NCBI RefSeq assembly: GCF_021462225.1
Contig: NC_061805.1
Span: forward strand, 30,769,958 to 30,833,957
Direction: 5' to 3'
From: Girardinichthys multiradiatus
Lineage: Eukaryota > Chordata > Actinopteri > Cyprinodontiformes > Goodeidae
Length of the DNA: 64,000 nucleotides
Each line of letters begins with the position of its first letter. Position 1 is the stretch's first letter. The notes under the pieces are model-generated. The model saw only the letters and a program-made list of their open reading frames with translations, made no database searches and was not told the origin of the DNA. This document shows, piece by piece, positions 47,208-63,559 of the stretch. The translations under genes were made by a program, and so were the position numbers.

Positions 47208-47515
47208 GTAAATGCCCTGCACTTGTATAGCGCTTTATCAAGTCCCCAGAGACCCCAAAGTGCTTTACACTACAGTCATTTGCCATTTATCCACACATTC
47301 ACACATTGACAGTGATGAGCTACAATGTAGCCTCAGCTGCCCTGGGGCACACTGACAGGAGCGAGGCTGCCATATAGTCGGCACCACGGGGCCCTCTGAC
47401 CACCATCAGCAGGCAAGTTGGGTGAAGTGTCTTGCCCAAGGACACAACGACTGAGACGAACAGAATGGGGTTTTGGTTACAGGACAAACTCCTACCACCT
47501 GAGCCACAGTTGCCA
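47208..47515 (-). repeat. tRNA-derived SINE, second type
   Basis: On the minus strand the head is GGCAACTGTGGCTCAGGTGG, then a diverged B-box area, then GTTGTGTCCTTGGGCAAGAC and GGTGGTCAGAGGGCCCCGTG. The tail is AAAGCGCTATACAAGTGCAG with one or two changes. This is a widespread fish SINE-like repeat, and this copy is diverged in its B box. Confidence 0.6.
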
Positions 47516-48830
47516 ATATTATATATAAAAAAAATAAAATAATCTTCACTGGCAGCAAAGGTTATTGGAGTCAAATTCCTTATTTGTGTGCACAAACTTG
47601 GCAATGAAGCTGATTGTGATTTTATTAAACCTTCTGTTTTATTTACAAACACCCTACTATTTTTAAAGATACTGAACTTTCTGACCCTCTTCTGATATTA
47701 TGTCATGAACAAACTTCCAATTTCTTTAAAATATTAAGATAAAGTGATGTTAGTTCACTGATAAAATTATTTTAAATCTTTACACAATAGTCTAACAATG
47801 CAGTTTTGTTTCCTTCATTTTCAGGTATGGGCTTTAAGTTTTTACAGTTGAATACAGAAACTAAACATGCTAATCAGAAGACATGTAGTCAAACAATTAC
47901 AAATCTTTGCACATACAGAGAGGTTCCTACAGTTCTGGCACAAAATGTAAAATAAAGGTATAAATAATATTTTTGAGAAAATTTTTCATGAATACATTTT
48001 TTGTTTTTATCAGTACGTTTGTTAAATTCAAGATTTTGAACAACAACCTTAATTTGAAGTTGTTTAATCCCACCATGCTTCTGTAAAACTAAACTGAAGA
48101 TTTATTGGACCTTTTGTTGTGATTATAGCATGCATTCACCTTTTCCATCAGTTTATGCATTATCATAACATTTACTTCCATTACAGAGTTGCTCACCCAA
48201 ATCGTAATGGATCCTGGATCAGTGCATAAAGTTTGTTGAAGCACATGCTAAATATTCCTGTGTAGGTTATGGACTCCTCTGAATGTGTAAAAATCATTTT
48301 CACTGAAATACCCTTTTACACCTTTTCACACACGTGAAAAAACAAATCTCTCTAAGAATTGGATTCAGTCAGCCTTTTAGCCCCAAATGTGAGTCCTCTT
48401 CTGTGTTTAAATTACTTATAACGTTAAATATTACTGTGAGTTTTATAATTCACTTTCTAACACATTTTGCCAAACTATTGATTTTTTCTTTAACCACTGT
48501 CTTTCTGGAGGTTTGGATAATTTGTTAGTTTCTAATTAGTTTAAACATTTTCTCAATTGTTTTCTACATGCAGACCAATACTTGAAACTAGGAAACCGTT
48601 TCAAATAGGACTAATATTCTAAAGGACTAATATTCCCCAATAAATGCAGTAGTTTTGACAAGGAATTATATTTGAGTAGCATGGTTAATCTTTCTCTCAC
48701 CTTCAATATAACATTTCACAGTCAGCATTTGTGTTCCATTTTATATTGATGGAATGTACACATTCAAAAAAAAATGTATATATATTAACTAATTTAATTT
48801 CTTTTGTGTACTTTATGTTCAAGCTGAGCT
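47516..48830. other. AT-rich intergenic stretch between rfesd and gtf2h3
   Basis: No gene, no clear element. Short open frames (for example 48334–48528) lack any family resemblance. Confidence 0.5.
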
Positions 48831-48839
48831 GAACCCGAC

Positions 48840-49094
48840 GTTCCTAAAACTGGTTTTAGATGTAACGCAAACCTGGCGCTAGGTGGCAGCAGGGCGCTTC
48901 ATGCTCTTCAGTCTAACGGGTAATAGAAGAAGATGCGAACAGGATGTTTTGAGGAGGCAAGAGGCTGTGTGTAGTTTTCCCTCAAACCTGGATAACGTTT
49001 ACTGAATAAGACGATAGAGTTGATCTGAGATGAATGTCTACAGCAGATAAAGTCGGCAGAACATCCTCTTCTTTGGTTTTAAACAAATAACGAA
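48840..49094 (+). promoter_or_regulatory. gtf2h3: gtf2h3 promoter region with CTCF-like site
   Basis: At 48876–48889 the sequence GCGCTAGGTGGCAG matches the CTCF consensus CCGCGNGGNGGCAG at 10 of 12 fixed positions. It lies 206 bp upstream of the start codon in a locally GC-richer stretch. No TATA box is evident. Binding is inferred. Confidence 0.5.
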
Positions 49095-54785
<5,691 letters not shown>

Positions 54786-56722
54786 TGACTGTTTTGTCCC
54801 CTGCTCCAAAAGCAACACCTCACCTTGTTCCCTAAGCATCCTGGGAAAAATCTCTGCTGTGCAAACAGAGATTGTTTTACCTTAAACATACATTCAAGCT
54901 CATAGCTCAGTTATTTTGTTCATGTTGGAAAAAACACAAATGCCAGCCGATGTCGGTTTCATTAAAAGAATGCAGCTGGGATGTGTGGGTGTTTTTTACG
55001 TAATAAAATTCATGTCTCTATAAATGTTGCTCTTCTTTCTGTGTTGAAAAACTAAACCATTTTAAAGAGCTTTTCAGAATACATACATCTATACGATTCA
55101 TCCTATTAAGCACTTTGCATTAGACAGATAGGCTCAAATATCTACATATACCCCCACTAATATTAGGATAAAATTCTCAAGTTACAGAGAAGCCACTGGC
55201 TTCTTAAAGCAATGTTTTAGGTGCCAGAAACACCAGCGTGATTATTTGATAACTGAGAATTTGGTTTAACTTGAATTGAGACTGACAACCCTGTAGGGTT
55301 ATCACCACTGCCCCAACCTGGATGAACTCTCATTATTCCTGTTGTCTCTAAAAAGGAAAAAAAACAAAAAAACAGACACAAGGGCTGTATGAGCTTGTGC
55401 CTTCAGGCAGAAGTTGCAACCATCTCCTATACCCGCTTGTCCGTGCAGGGTCATGAGGGAGCTGGTACCCATCTCCAGCAGTCACTGGGCGAGATGCAGG
55501 GGACACCCTGGACAGGTCAGCAGTTCATCACAGGACTAACTACCATCCACATCCAATTAACCTAACAGTCATGTTCTTGGACTGTGGGAGGAAACCAGAG
55601 TAACCAGGGAAAACCAACAAATTGTGGAGATCATGTAATCTCCATACAGAAGGACCCCAGGCTGGGATTTGAACCCAGGACCTTGTTACAAGGCAACAGT
55701 GCTACCAACTGTGCCACCATGAGAAATTGAAGGACTGGGGCAATAAAAACAAAATGGTTTGAATACTGTTTTTACCCAAAGGCAGTTATTGCACTGAATA
55801 AGCTTTACAAATAATTTTAGCAGGAAACCTGCAATAAGTAAAAACTGTCAGAATGTGTGAATGTCTCTTTCTTTTACTGTAAAAATTCTCCTTTTTCTGG
55901 AAAATATCAGTATTTTATAGCCTTTTGTGTTTTTATGACTGACTTCAATATTTTAAACTGCAGACCGAAGCACTTTCTATTTTCATGTTGTTGTGCCCCC
56001 ATGTTTCTTGTCTAATTTACAACTGAAAACATAAAATCACTAAGAGCTAATTTCCCATAACTTTCCTACTATAAAACACACATTAAGTAAACCACATCCG
56101 CATGAATATGTGAATTTCTCACACAATTGAAGATAAACACAAAAGGTAAACCCACACAATCAACTAGTTATAGAGCATCACTGCATAAACTGATCACTGG
56201 TATTTATAAAAATATAATTACCTATAATAATGCAGTTGTAGTAGTTTATACTTTTATCACTCCCTGATTTAATCCTAATTTCATTTATTAAGAGTGTGTG
56301 CCATGAGGATGGAATAAAGTGTATTTCTTGCAAATGCTCATCACGTTGTACATTCTCACGGATTTTCATGAACATCTTTTATTCAATCAGAATAATCATA
56401 TGCACGCGCAGGTCAGGAATTATTGAAGCATCCTGTCTGCAATAATATCGCCCATCATCTTCCGTGCTCCTCATAGAAAGAAAAGCTTCAACCCAAAAGC
56501 CATGTATTACAGAAGGGTTTATCCAGTTCTTCCATAGTAGCCGGGTCAGTTTGACCCCCTTTGCTTTGACATATTCCTTTCTTAGTCACTGAATGGAGAA
56601 AATATGAAACTGAAAAATGAAAATAGATCCAGCTTCTGCTGTAAAGAGTAAAAAAAACCACCCGGGGAAGTAAATGGAGAATCAGATTCCCAGGTTTAAA
56701 TCTGCCAAAACGGTTCTGTGGA
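54786..56722. other. Convergent gap between gtf2h3 and psmd9
   Basis: It contains the gtf2h3 3' UTR (poly(A) signal AATAAA at 55002–55007), a SINE at 55425–55730, and then AT-rich sequence that probably includes the psmd9 3' UTR. No further gene is seen. Confidence 0.6.
55425..55730 (-). repeat. tRNA-derived SINE
   Basis: On the minus strand the head reads TGGTGGCACAGTTGGTAGCA and a B-box-like GGGTTCAAATCCC. The body has CCCACAGTCCAAGAACATGA and the tail AGTGACTGCTGGAGATGGG. It is the same family as the copy in ubap2 intron 12, with internal deletions. Confidence 0.72.
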
Positions 56723-59052
56723 TTATCGCTGGACTGGAACGATGTTGCAGCTGAAAAAAGAAGAAAGGATTATGATTTTAACAGGTATTCTAATGACAAA
56801 CCACACAAGTATTACAAATCTATCGGTACCAATATCACTACATAGTACAGTGAAAATTTAAAAACTACCCTCCTACAGACTCCCAAACTGATTCTGCTGC
56901 CTACATATGACACTCACCCCAGCAGACCCCTGCCGGACCACCGCTGTGGAGTCAGGCTCATCTGAACTTTTTGGCCACTTCTGATCACGGCGACCCGTAA
57001 AGGTTTCTGAAAACGGACATTATTCAGTTGTTTACACTGGGTGAGACGCATTTTCAGAAAGTATAACTGTCATCAAAGCATCAGGTTTGCATCATTTTAA
57101 AAAAATGTAACTAATATGAATAATTTAAAAATAGAATAATTCTAACCTAACATTAGCTGCAAGCTCATAAACCCTTATTACAATTTATTTTTTTTATAAA
57201 ATCAAGTGAGACTTACTCCTTCACTGTGTTGCACCACTGCAGCAATATTCTGCAGGTTCTGAAAGTTGCTTGTGTTCACGGAGCCAAACTCAATCACCTC
57301 ATCTCCTACTTTGAGCCCCTGTGCAAAAAAACAATCAAGACTCAAAGAAATAAATACAATGGTGTGTGAGTGTCAACATTGAATGACACTTTGTGAAAGT
57401 TTTACGAAGTTGAGAAGCAGAAAAATGTCTCACAGCTCCTGAAGCAGGCGAGCCAACGGTGACAGCATCTACTCGAGCAAACGGAGGACGCAGGGTGACC
57501 TGCTGCTCCATCGGCTCCTCCTGACTTGCTGCTTCATCTCGTTCCTTCTTTGCTTTCTCTCGAGCGTGCAGCATGTGCAGAGCTTCTTCTATCTGTGCCA
57601 TGATGGCTTTGTGGTCATTCTGCAGACCTGACACACAAACAGAACAACATTTTGTTTGTTCAAAAGCAATGATCAATATTACCTGTGCCAGTGGGAGATG
57701 ATCAGTAAAACTGACAGCTAACCAACCCTTGCATCCTATCTACTTGTTTCAGAAAGAGGAGTTACAAACAGGAGGGTCTCGTATTTTTTAGAGCCTTGCA
57801 AAAGTTCTCATATTGCTTGAACTTTACAACTTTAGCTCTTTTTTTTTTGTTTCTATGTGATAGACCAGCACAAAGTGTCATTCTGAAGAGGAGGGAAAAT
57901 GATGCATGGATCTTTATATAAAAAAATAAATCTGAAAGCAATGTCAGGCATTCGTATTTACTCCCCCTTTCTCTGCAACTTATGTCTCTACCAGCTATGT
58001 ACGTCTCAAGATAGAAATTTCTGTCCATTTGTCTTCATGAAATACACAATAACCCATCCAAATCATTGAGTTTCGGTGATCCAATTACTTCCATTATTCA
58101 GCATCCAGCCATGCCAACGGCTTTGACTGCTGAGCCACATTGAGCACAGAGGTCACCATCATTCTGCTGAGTAAATAGGTACAGACCTTCAAATTTCACG
58201 TGTTATTCAGATTAGCTCTAGAAAAGTACATAAAGAGCTTCATGAAATGAGTTTTTAATAGCTGAGAAGCCTTACATCACCAAGTGAAATGCATAGTGTC
58301 AGACGCAGTTGTGTAAAACACATTGACACTGGACTCCGGAGCAGGAGAGACGTGTTCTGTGGAGTGACAAATCATGCTTCTCTGTCCAGCAAAGCAATGT
58401 GCGACTCTGGACTTGGCAGCTTCCAGGAGAACAGCACCTGTCTGACTGTTTTATGTGACATTTGGTGCAGAGGGGATTATAATGTAACCTCAACCTGATG
58501 GAACACGTTTGGGATGAAGAGCAGAAACTGCGACCCCTGTCTTCTTGTCCAACATCAGTGTCTGACCTCATAAGAACAACCTGTTATAAATGCAAAGGGT
58601 CGGTCGACATCGTGTGGATAAAGCCTCGGCTGTCACTCAAGTTTGTGAGTTTGTGGAGTAAGATTAGTGAATAGTCTTGGGAACGTTGTGTAGGTCAAAG
58701 GAAAGTGTCAGCAGCAACCAAGCTGTGGGCGTACAGAAAAAGCTGCTTACATGAGATGCTGTGCCTCGCGTCCCTGATCATGTATAAATTAACATCTGCT
58801 CGGGGGTAACCCTCAGCGTCAACAAGGGGACCCTCAACTCCGACACCTTGCTGTAAACAACAGGAGAAACACACGTTCAGCGCCGCACAAACCCTGATAA
58901 CTTTACTGCGTGTGGGTCCAACTCACATCTTCTAAGACATCGCGATAAGCCTTTATCTGCTCTTCAATTTCATCTTTCTTTTTAATAAGGTTCTTCACAT
59001 CGTCCATTGTTATTTCGGAGCCCTCAGCTCCGTCTTCCCCTGTCATCTTCAT
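56723..59052 (-). CDS. psmd9: 26S proteasome non-ATPase regulatory subunit 9 (PSMD9/p27), 6 exons
   Basis: This is an assembly chaperone of the 19S base that binds ATPase subunits and is absent from the finished proteasome. Exons: 59052–58927, 58850–58751, 57627–57434, 57318–57217, 57006–56918, 56750–56723. Total 639 nt, 212 aa (human 223). The N-terminal half is a coiled coil ([37 protein letters not shown]). The C-terminal half is a PDZ domain (about 115–205) with [35 protein letters not shown] and VAVIRSG, ending GCNIVPVQR. Two in-frame ATGs (59052 and 59046) could start the protein; the first is used here. Intron 2 holds Tc1 remnants. Confidence 0.94.
57775..58030 (-). mobile_element. Tc1 terminal fragment in psmd9 intron 2
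   Basis: It contains AGCCTTGCAAAAGTTCTCAT, then ATGTGATAGACCAGCACAAAG and TATTTACTCCCCCTTT, the outer leader of the Tc1 family seen at 31432, 37650 and 45335. No coding sequence remains. Confidence 0.6.
58255..58600 (+). mobile_element. Decayed Tc1-like fragment in psmd9 intron 2
   Basis: Broken frames such as [22 protein letters not shown] and QPDGTRLG recall the middle and C-terminal part of a degenerate Tc1-like transposase reading. Assignment is tentative. Confidence 0.4.
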
Positions 59053-59130
59053 GGCTGCTAAATTCAGCTTTTCCGGCTACAACAGCTCCTGTGACGCTAC
59101 TTCCGGTGCAGCGCCCCCGTGTGTCCAAAT
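59053..59130 (-). promoter_or_regulatory. psmd9: psmd9 core promoter: ETS sites and CTCF-like site
   Basis: On the minus strand CCGGAAGTAG (59106–59097) and GCCGGAAAAG (about 59076–59067) are ETS/GABP-type sites usual in TATA-less housekeeping promoters. ACACACGGGGGCGCTG (59124–59109) resembles the CTCF core. Function is inferred. Confidence 0.5.
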
Positions 59131-59489
59131 GGTGACGGCGTCAAAACTTTACTTAAAAGAAATTGCAAAAATATATTTATAATAAATTATCACTCAATTA
59201 ACTAAGATGCAGAAATAAGACATTATTTATAAAATGAATCTATAATACTGAGCACTGTAATAAGAGGCCAGTAGTTTTATTGGTTTTATTAGTTTTATTT
59301 ACTTGGTTTGGGGAAAATTAGTGTTTTGCAATTAAACTGAACTTAGTCTTCATGATCTAAAGCAGAACAAGACTAATCTGTGAGATAAAAAGGTATAATA
59401 GGAATTTAAAAATTGCTGAATATTTTATATAACCACTGTTTGTGAGAACTGCTTTATATCAGTGTTGCAGTGGAGCAGACAAACTTGTG
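59131..59489. other. AT-rich spacer upstream of psmd9
   Basis: The sequence between the psmd9 promoter and the intact Tc1 element is AT-rich and I see nothing in it. Confidence 0.5.
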
Positions 59490-61097
59490 CAGGTGCTTCT
59501 CAAAATATTAGCATATTGTGATAAAGTTCATTATTTTCCATAATGTCATGATGAAAATTTAACATTCATATATTTTAGATTCATTGCACACTAACTGAAA
59601 TATTTCAGGTCTTTTATTGTCTTAATACGGATGATTTTGGCATACAGCTCATGAAAACCCAAAATTCCTATCTCACAAAATTAGCATATCATTAAAAGGG
59701 TCTCTAAACGAGCTATGAACCTAATCATCTGAATCAACGAGTTAACTCTAAACACCTGCAAAAGATTCCTGAGGCCTTTAAAACTCCCAGCCTGGTTCAT
59801 CACTCATAACCCGAATCATGGGTAAGACTGCCGACCTGACTGCTGTCCAGAAGGCCACTATTGACACCCTCAAGCAAGAGGGTAAGACACAGAAAGAAAT
59901 TTCTGAACGAATAGGCTGTTCCCAGAGTGCTGTATCAAGGCACCTCAGTGGGAAGTCTGTGGGAAGGAAAAAATGTGGCAGAAAACGCTGCACAACGAGA
60001 AGAGGTGACCGGACCCTGAGGAAGATTGTGGAGAAGGACCGATTCCAGACCTTGGGGGACCTGCGGAAGCAGTGGACTGAGTCTGGAGTAGAAACATCCA
60101 GAGCCACCGTGCACAGGCGTGTGCAGGAAATGGGCTACAGGTGCTGCATTCCCCAGGTCAAGCCACTTTTGAACCAGAAACAGCGGCAGAAGCGCCTGAC
60201 CTGGGCTACAGAGAAGCAGCACTGGACTGTTGCTCAGTGGTCCAAAGTACTTTTTTCGGATGAAAGCAAATTCTGCTTGTCATTCGGAAATCAAGGTGCC
60301 AGAGTCTGGAGGAAGACTGGGGAGAAGGAAATGCCAAAATGCCAGAAGTCCAGTGTCAAGTACCCACAGTCAGTGATGGTCTGGGGTGCCGTGTCAGCTG
60401 CTGGTGTTGGTCCACTGTGTTTTATCAAGGGCAGGGTCAATGCAGCTAGCTATCAGGAGATTTTGGAGCACTTCATGCTTCCATCTGCTGAAAAGCTTTA
60501 TGGAGATGAAGATTTCATTTTTCAGCACGACCTGGCACCTGCTCACAGTGCCAAAACCACTGGTAAATGGTTTACTGACCATGGTATCACTGTGCTCAAT
60601 TGGCCTGCCAACTCTCCTGACCTGAACCCCATAGAGAATCTGTGGGATATTGTGAAGAGAACGTTGAGAGACTCAAGACCCAACACTCTGGATGAGCTAA
60701 AGGCCGCTATCGAAGCATCCTGGGCCTCCATAAGACCTCAGCAATGCCACAGGCTGATTGCCTCCATGCCACGCCGCATTGAAGCAGTCATTTCTGCCAA
60801 AGGATTCCCGACCAAGTATTGAGTGCATAACTGTACATGATTATTTGAAGGTTGACATTTTTTGTATTAAAAACACTTTTCTTTTATTGGTCGGATGAAA
60901 TATGCTAATTTTGAGATAGGAATTTTGGGTTTTCATGAGCTGTATGCCACAATCATCTGTATTAAGACAATGAAAGACCTGAAATATTTCAGTTAGTGTG
61001 CAATGAATCTAAAATATATGAATGTTAAATTTTCATCATTACATTATGGAAAATAATGAACTTTATCACAATATGCTAATATTTTGAGAAGGACCTG
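59490..61097 (+). mobile_element. Complete Tc1/mariner transposon with intact transposase
   Basis: A 1608-bp element starting CAGGTGCTTCTCAAAATATT and ending TTTTGAGAAGGACCTG. It has long inverted repeats of about 210 bp, each with an outer repeat (AATATTAGCATATTGTGATA) and a related inner one (CACAAAATTAGCATATCATT), that is, an IR/DR structure. TA follows the right end (61098–61099); the left flank is TG, one change from TA. An AATAAAAGA-like A/T tail follows the gene. It lies between psmd9 and rabgef1. Confidence 0.96.
59818..60822 (+). CDS. Tc1 transposase, intact, 334 aa
   Basis: This would cut and paste its own element at TA sites. The ATG at 59818 begins [20 protein letters not shown]. 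The two-part helix-turn-helix DNA-binding region covers about residues 1–110 ([33 protein letters not shown]), with a basic [10 protein letters not shown] motif between (50–59) that may act as AT-hook/NLS. Catalytic residues are D148 (FSDES), D238 (QHDLAPAH) and E273 (NPIENLW). Thirty-four residues separate D238 and E273, the DD34E signature. The Gly-rich motif [12 protein letters not shown] is also present. There is no internal stop or frameshift and the length is normal for the family. Two sister copies lie at 1–497 and 7586–9012. Confidence 0.96.
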   Translation: MGKTADLTAVQKATIDTLKQEGKTQKEISERIGCSQSAVSRHLSGKSVGRKKCGRKRCTTRRGDRTLRKIVEKDRFQTLGDLRKQWTESGVETSRATVHRRVQEMGYRCCIPQVKPLLNQKQRQKRLTWATEKQHWTVAQWSKVLFSDESKFCLSFGNQGARVWRKTGEKEMPKCQKSSVKYPQSVMVWGAVSAAGVGPLCFIKGRVNAASYQEILEHFMLPSAEKLYGDEDFIFQHDLAPAHSAKTTGKWFTDHGITVLNWPANSPDLNPIENLWDIVKRTLRDSRPNTLDELKAAIEASWASIRPQQCHRLIASMPRRIEAVISAKGFPTKY

Positions 61098-61129
61098 TAT
61101 AACCTGTGGGCAGGTTTTCCAGTCCACAA

Positions 61130-61720
61130 TGACTGAACTACATTCCACAACTTTTTTTCATTTCTACTGGGTTAAGATATAGGTGTTAGCCACTCTAAAA
61201 ACAAAATGTTCTAAAACAAAATGCTGCTTGCTTTCTGCTTTATTTGGGGTTGTTTTGTTCTATTCTAAGGGCATTCCTCTTTGACATAAGGCAATATGGC
61301 CTCTTCAAGTATTTAGGTGTATTCAAACTGGTCCATGATTCCTGGTGTGCGAGAAAGAGGTCTGACACCATAGTATGAGAAGCATCTCCATACCATGACG
61401 CCTGAACCACCAAGCTTTACAATGTACTGTGGGAACTATCTGTGGAATCTAGACCCAAAAACAACAATGTTGCATCAGGTCATAAAATGCTCTTAAGGCT
61501 CATCATATGTGAAGTTGTAGCCTCCACAGAAAATTTTTCCAACAGTTGGGAGTTTGTAGGGGCTTCTTGCCTTGCCTTATCTTGGCTTCACATAGGTGCC
61601 TTCTAATCGTTGCAGTCCTCACAGGTAACTGTCGTCCTTCTTTAGTTACTCTGGAGCTGATAATTGGCAGAATCATTGCCATTTTGGCTATTTTTTGATC
61701 CATTGGAATGGAAGGTTTCC
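61130..61720 (-). mobile_element. Decayed DNA-transposon-like repeat
   Basis: The phrases TTGGGAGTTTGTAGGGGCTT, CTTGGCTTCACATAGGTGCC and GGAGCTGATAATTGGCAGAA are typical of antisense copies of fish Tc1-related dispersed repeats. A minus frame at 61503–61703 ([18 protein letters not shown]) recalls the N-terminal transposase linker. No termini are recognised. Confidence 0.45.
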
Positions 61721-62799
61721 CTTTTCCTTCATGTCTTTCTGTTTTCTGTTTGTAAAATCAAGAGGTCATTTTAGCTGAACAGCCTGCTCTTTCCCCCGCT
61801 TCTTTAAATGGTTTCCCTCTTTCTTTACTTGGTTTTCAGGGTTTCCTCTTCTATAAATGTTTAATGAAAGCACATTATTCTTCTGAACAGTGTCTGCATA
61901 TCAGTTTTTCTGAGAAATCACCAAGAATCATCTGTTTAATCTCAGCATGAATGGTCTTACTGATTAAACTCCAGACTATTTTTATCTTGAATTCCTCTCA
62001 ACTACACAGATTAAGCAGCATGCATGTCATGACCAATGGGTCTGTTACTCTACTAAAACCTCTATATAAACCCACATATTGCTAAAAAAACAAAAACAAA
62101 ACTGATTTACCTACACTCACATTGACATCTTGCTCTGCAGTTACTTTAAAAATCACAAAATCACACATTATACATCACAAATCAGTCAGCTTTAATCTCA
62201 TATTTGATTCAGTAACTGGACAAAAATATAAATCTTTAATTTTCTTCATAAATCGTTCAATACCTGTAAACATCTTTTGTACACTATCACAGCTGCAAAC
62301 ATGTTACAAATGGTGTTTCACAAAACCGTAACATTTCATAAGTTAGACAACTCAGAGAAACTTCTTTAGAAACACCCCTGGTAAACCTGTAGTGGTTGAT
62401 ACTAGTTCACATTTTTAACCGGTCACCATAAAGTCATAGCAGTATACAATATAATGGAAATATTTTGTGCTTAGCACCTTCAATTGTGTTTTGAGTAGTG
62501 CCTGTACATCAATATATTTTATAAACTAAGCTGGAATGTGGTTCAATATCCTCCTGAACTATAATATAAGTGAAAATATTGATAAAGGTATGTAAGCCCT
62601 TCAGATGCCCCAGCATAAAGATGCCCTAAGTTTCCTTCTGGAGGTCTTCCTTCATCCTCATTTTTTCAGCTTATGAATCCCCTCTTTGTTTTGAAACTTG
62701 TGCAAATCTGGCAGTGGAATTTAGGGGTTGTTTGTGCAGCAGCCTGTGTCTGTTAGTGCTGTGTATTAAGTACCACACCAGGGTTTTCTGATACCTAAG
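61721..62799. other. AT-rich region, probably including the rabgef1 3' UTR
   Basis: No open frame with family resemblance. The part next to 62800 must be the 3' UTR of rabgef1, but I cannot place its end. Confidence 0.45.
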
Positions 62800-63559
62800 C
62801 TAACAAGCTGTTTGTTTTGGAGCTTGACAGTTATCATTAGGCAGGAGCACAGGCTGCTGTTCCTTCACCTTTTCCTGGGATCCATCCTGAGCTAAAGAAG
62901 ACATCACCTGAGAGGCCTCAGCCTGAGCTGTTATTTCCTTCTGTACCTTATCGAACTGGCTTGTTGCCTCATCCAGCTGTGAATGAACAACATGAACCCA
63001 CTTCTGCAGCTCCATGGTGAGAGCAACCACACCTTGGTGCAGCTTCTGTTGCCTTCCTTGCAGCTCTTCACACAGCTTCTGTGTGTCATTGGCCACCTGG
63101 TGCCTCTTGGTTAAGGCTGCAGGAGCACGCTGACCTCGCATGTAGCCTTCGAACTCTTCTGGACTGAGGTTGAGCGCTGATCCATCCAACTTCTCAATGA
63201 AGGCCACCGCACAGGACTAAAGCAGAGGACAAAGACACAAGCTTGGGTAACCTTCTAAACCCTGCAGTGTATAAAGGATGAGCACTTTTGGACACAACTT
63301 ACCAGGTTTGTGAAATAGTAGCCACTCTCTCCAGCCATGAGGCTGTGAGGGAGGCCAAAACGGATCATGTACTGCATGTTAGAGTGGAGGCGAGGTGGGT
63401 TGGCTTTCAGCACCACATACACCAGGCTGGTCAGGAAGTCGTCAGCATTAGCAGGCTCATTGTTGGAGGTGGAGAGCGCCTCAAAGATATGCTGACTGCA
63501 TTTGGACACACAGGCAAGCTTGTCCTGCGGCGCTCGCTTGGCATCCATTTCAATAATGG
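62800..63559 (-). CDS. rabgef1: RABGEF1 (Rabex-5), last two coding exons
   Basis: This is the guanine nucleotide exchange factor for RAB5 on early endosomes, which works with Rabaptin-5. Exon 63559–63303 carries the second half of the VPS9 catalytic domain (KLACVSKCSQHIFEAL, NADDFLTSLVYVVLKANPPR, SNMQYMIRFGLPHSLMAGES, GYYFTNL). Exon 63216–62800 continues SCAVAFIEKLDGSALNLSPE and ends the domain, followed by a Gln/Glu-rich coiled coil (QKLCEELQGRQQKLHQ … SQFDKVQKEITAQ) that in the family binds Rabaptin-5, and a short tail ending PKQTAC. The D/P-Y/T catalytic region (ADDFLTSLVYVV) is kept. The N-terminal A20 zinc finger and the rest lie beyond the right edge. Confidence 0.93.

Noticed and set aside
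59778..60222. Minus-strand open frames of 95–109 codons opposite the Tc1 transposase, repeated at 7693–8137
   Set aside because: They are shadows of the transposase frame and recur only because the transposon recurs.
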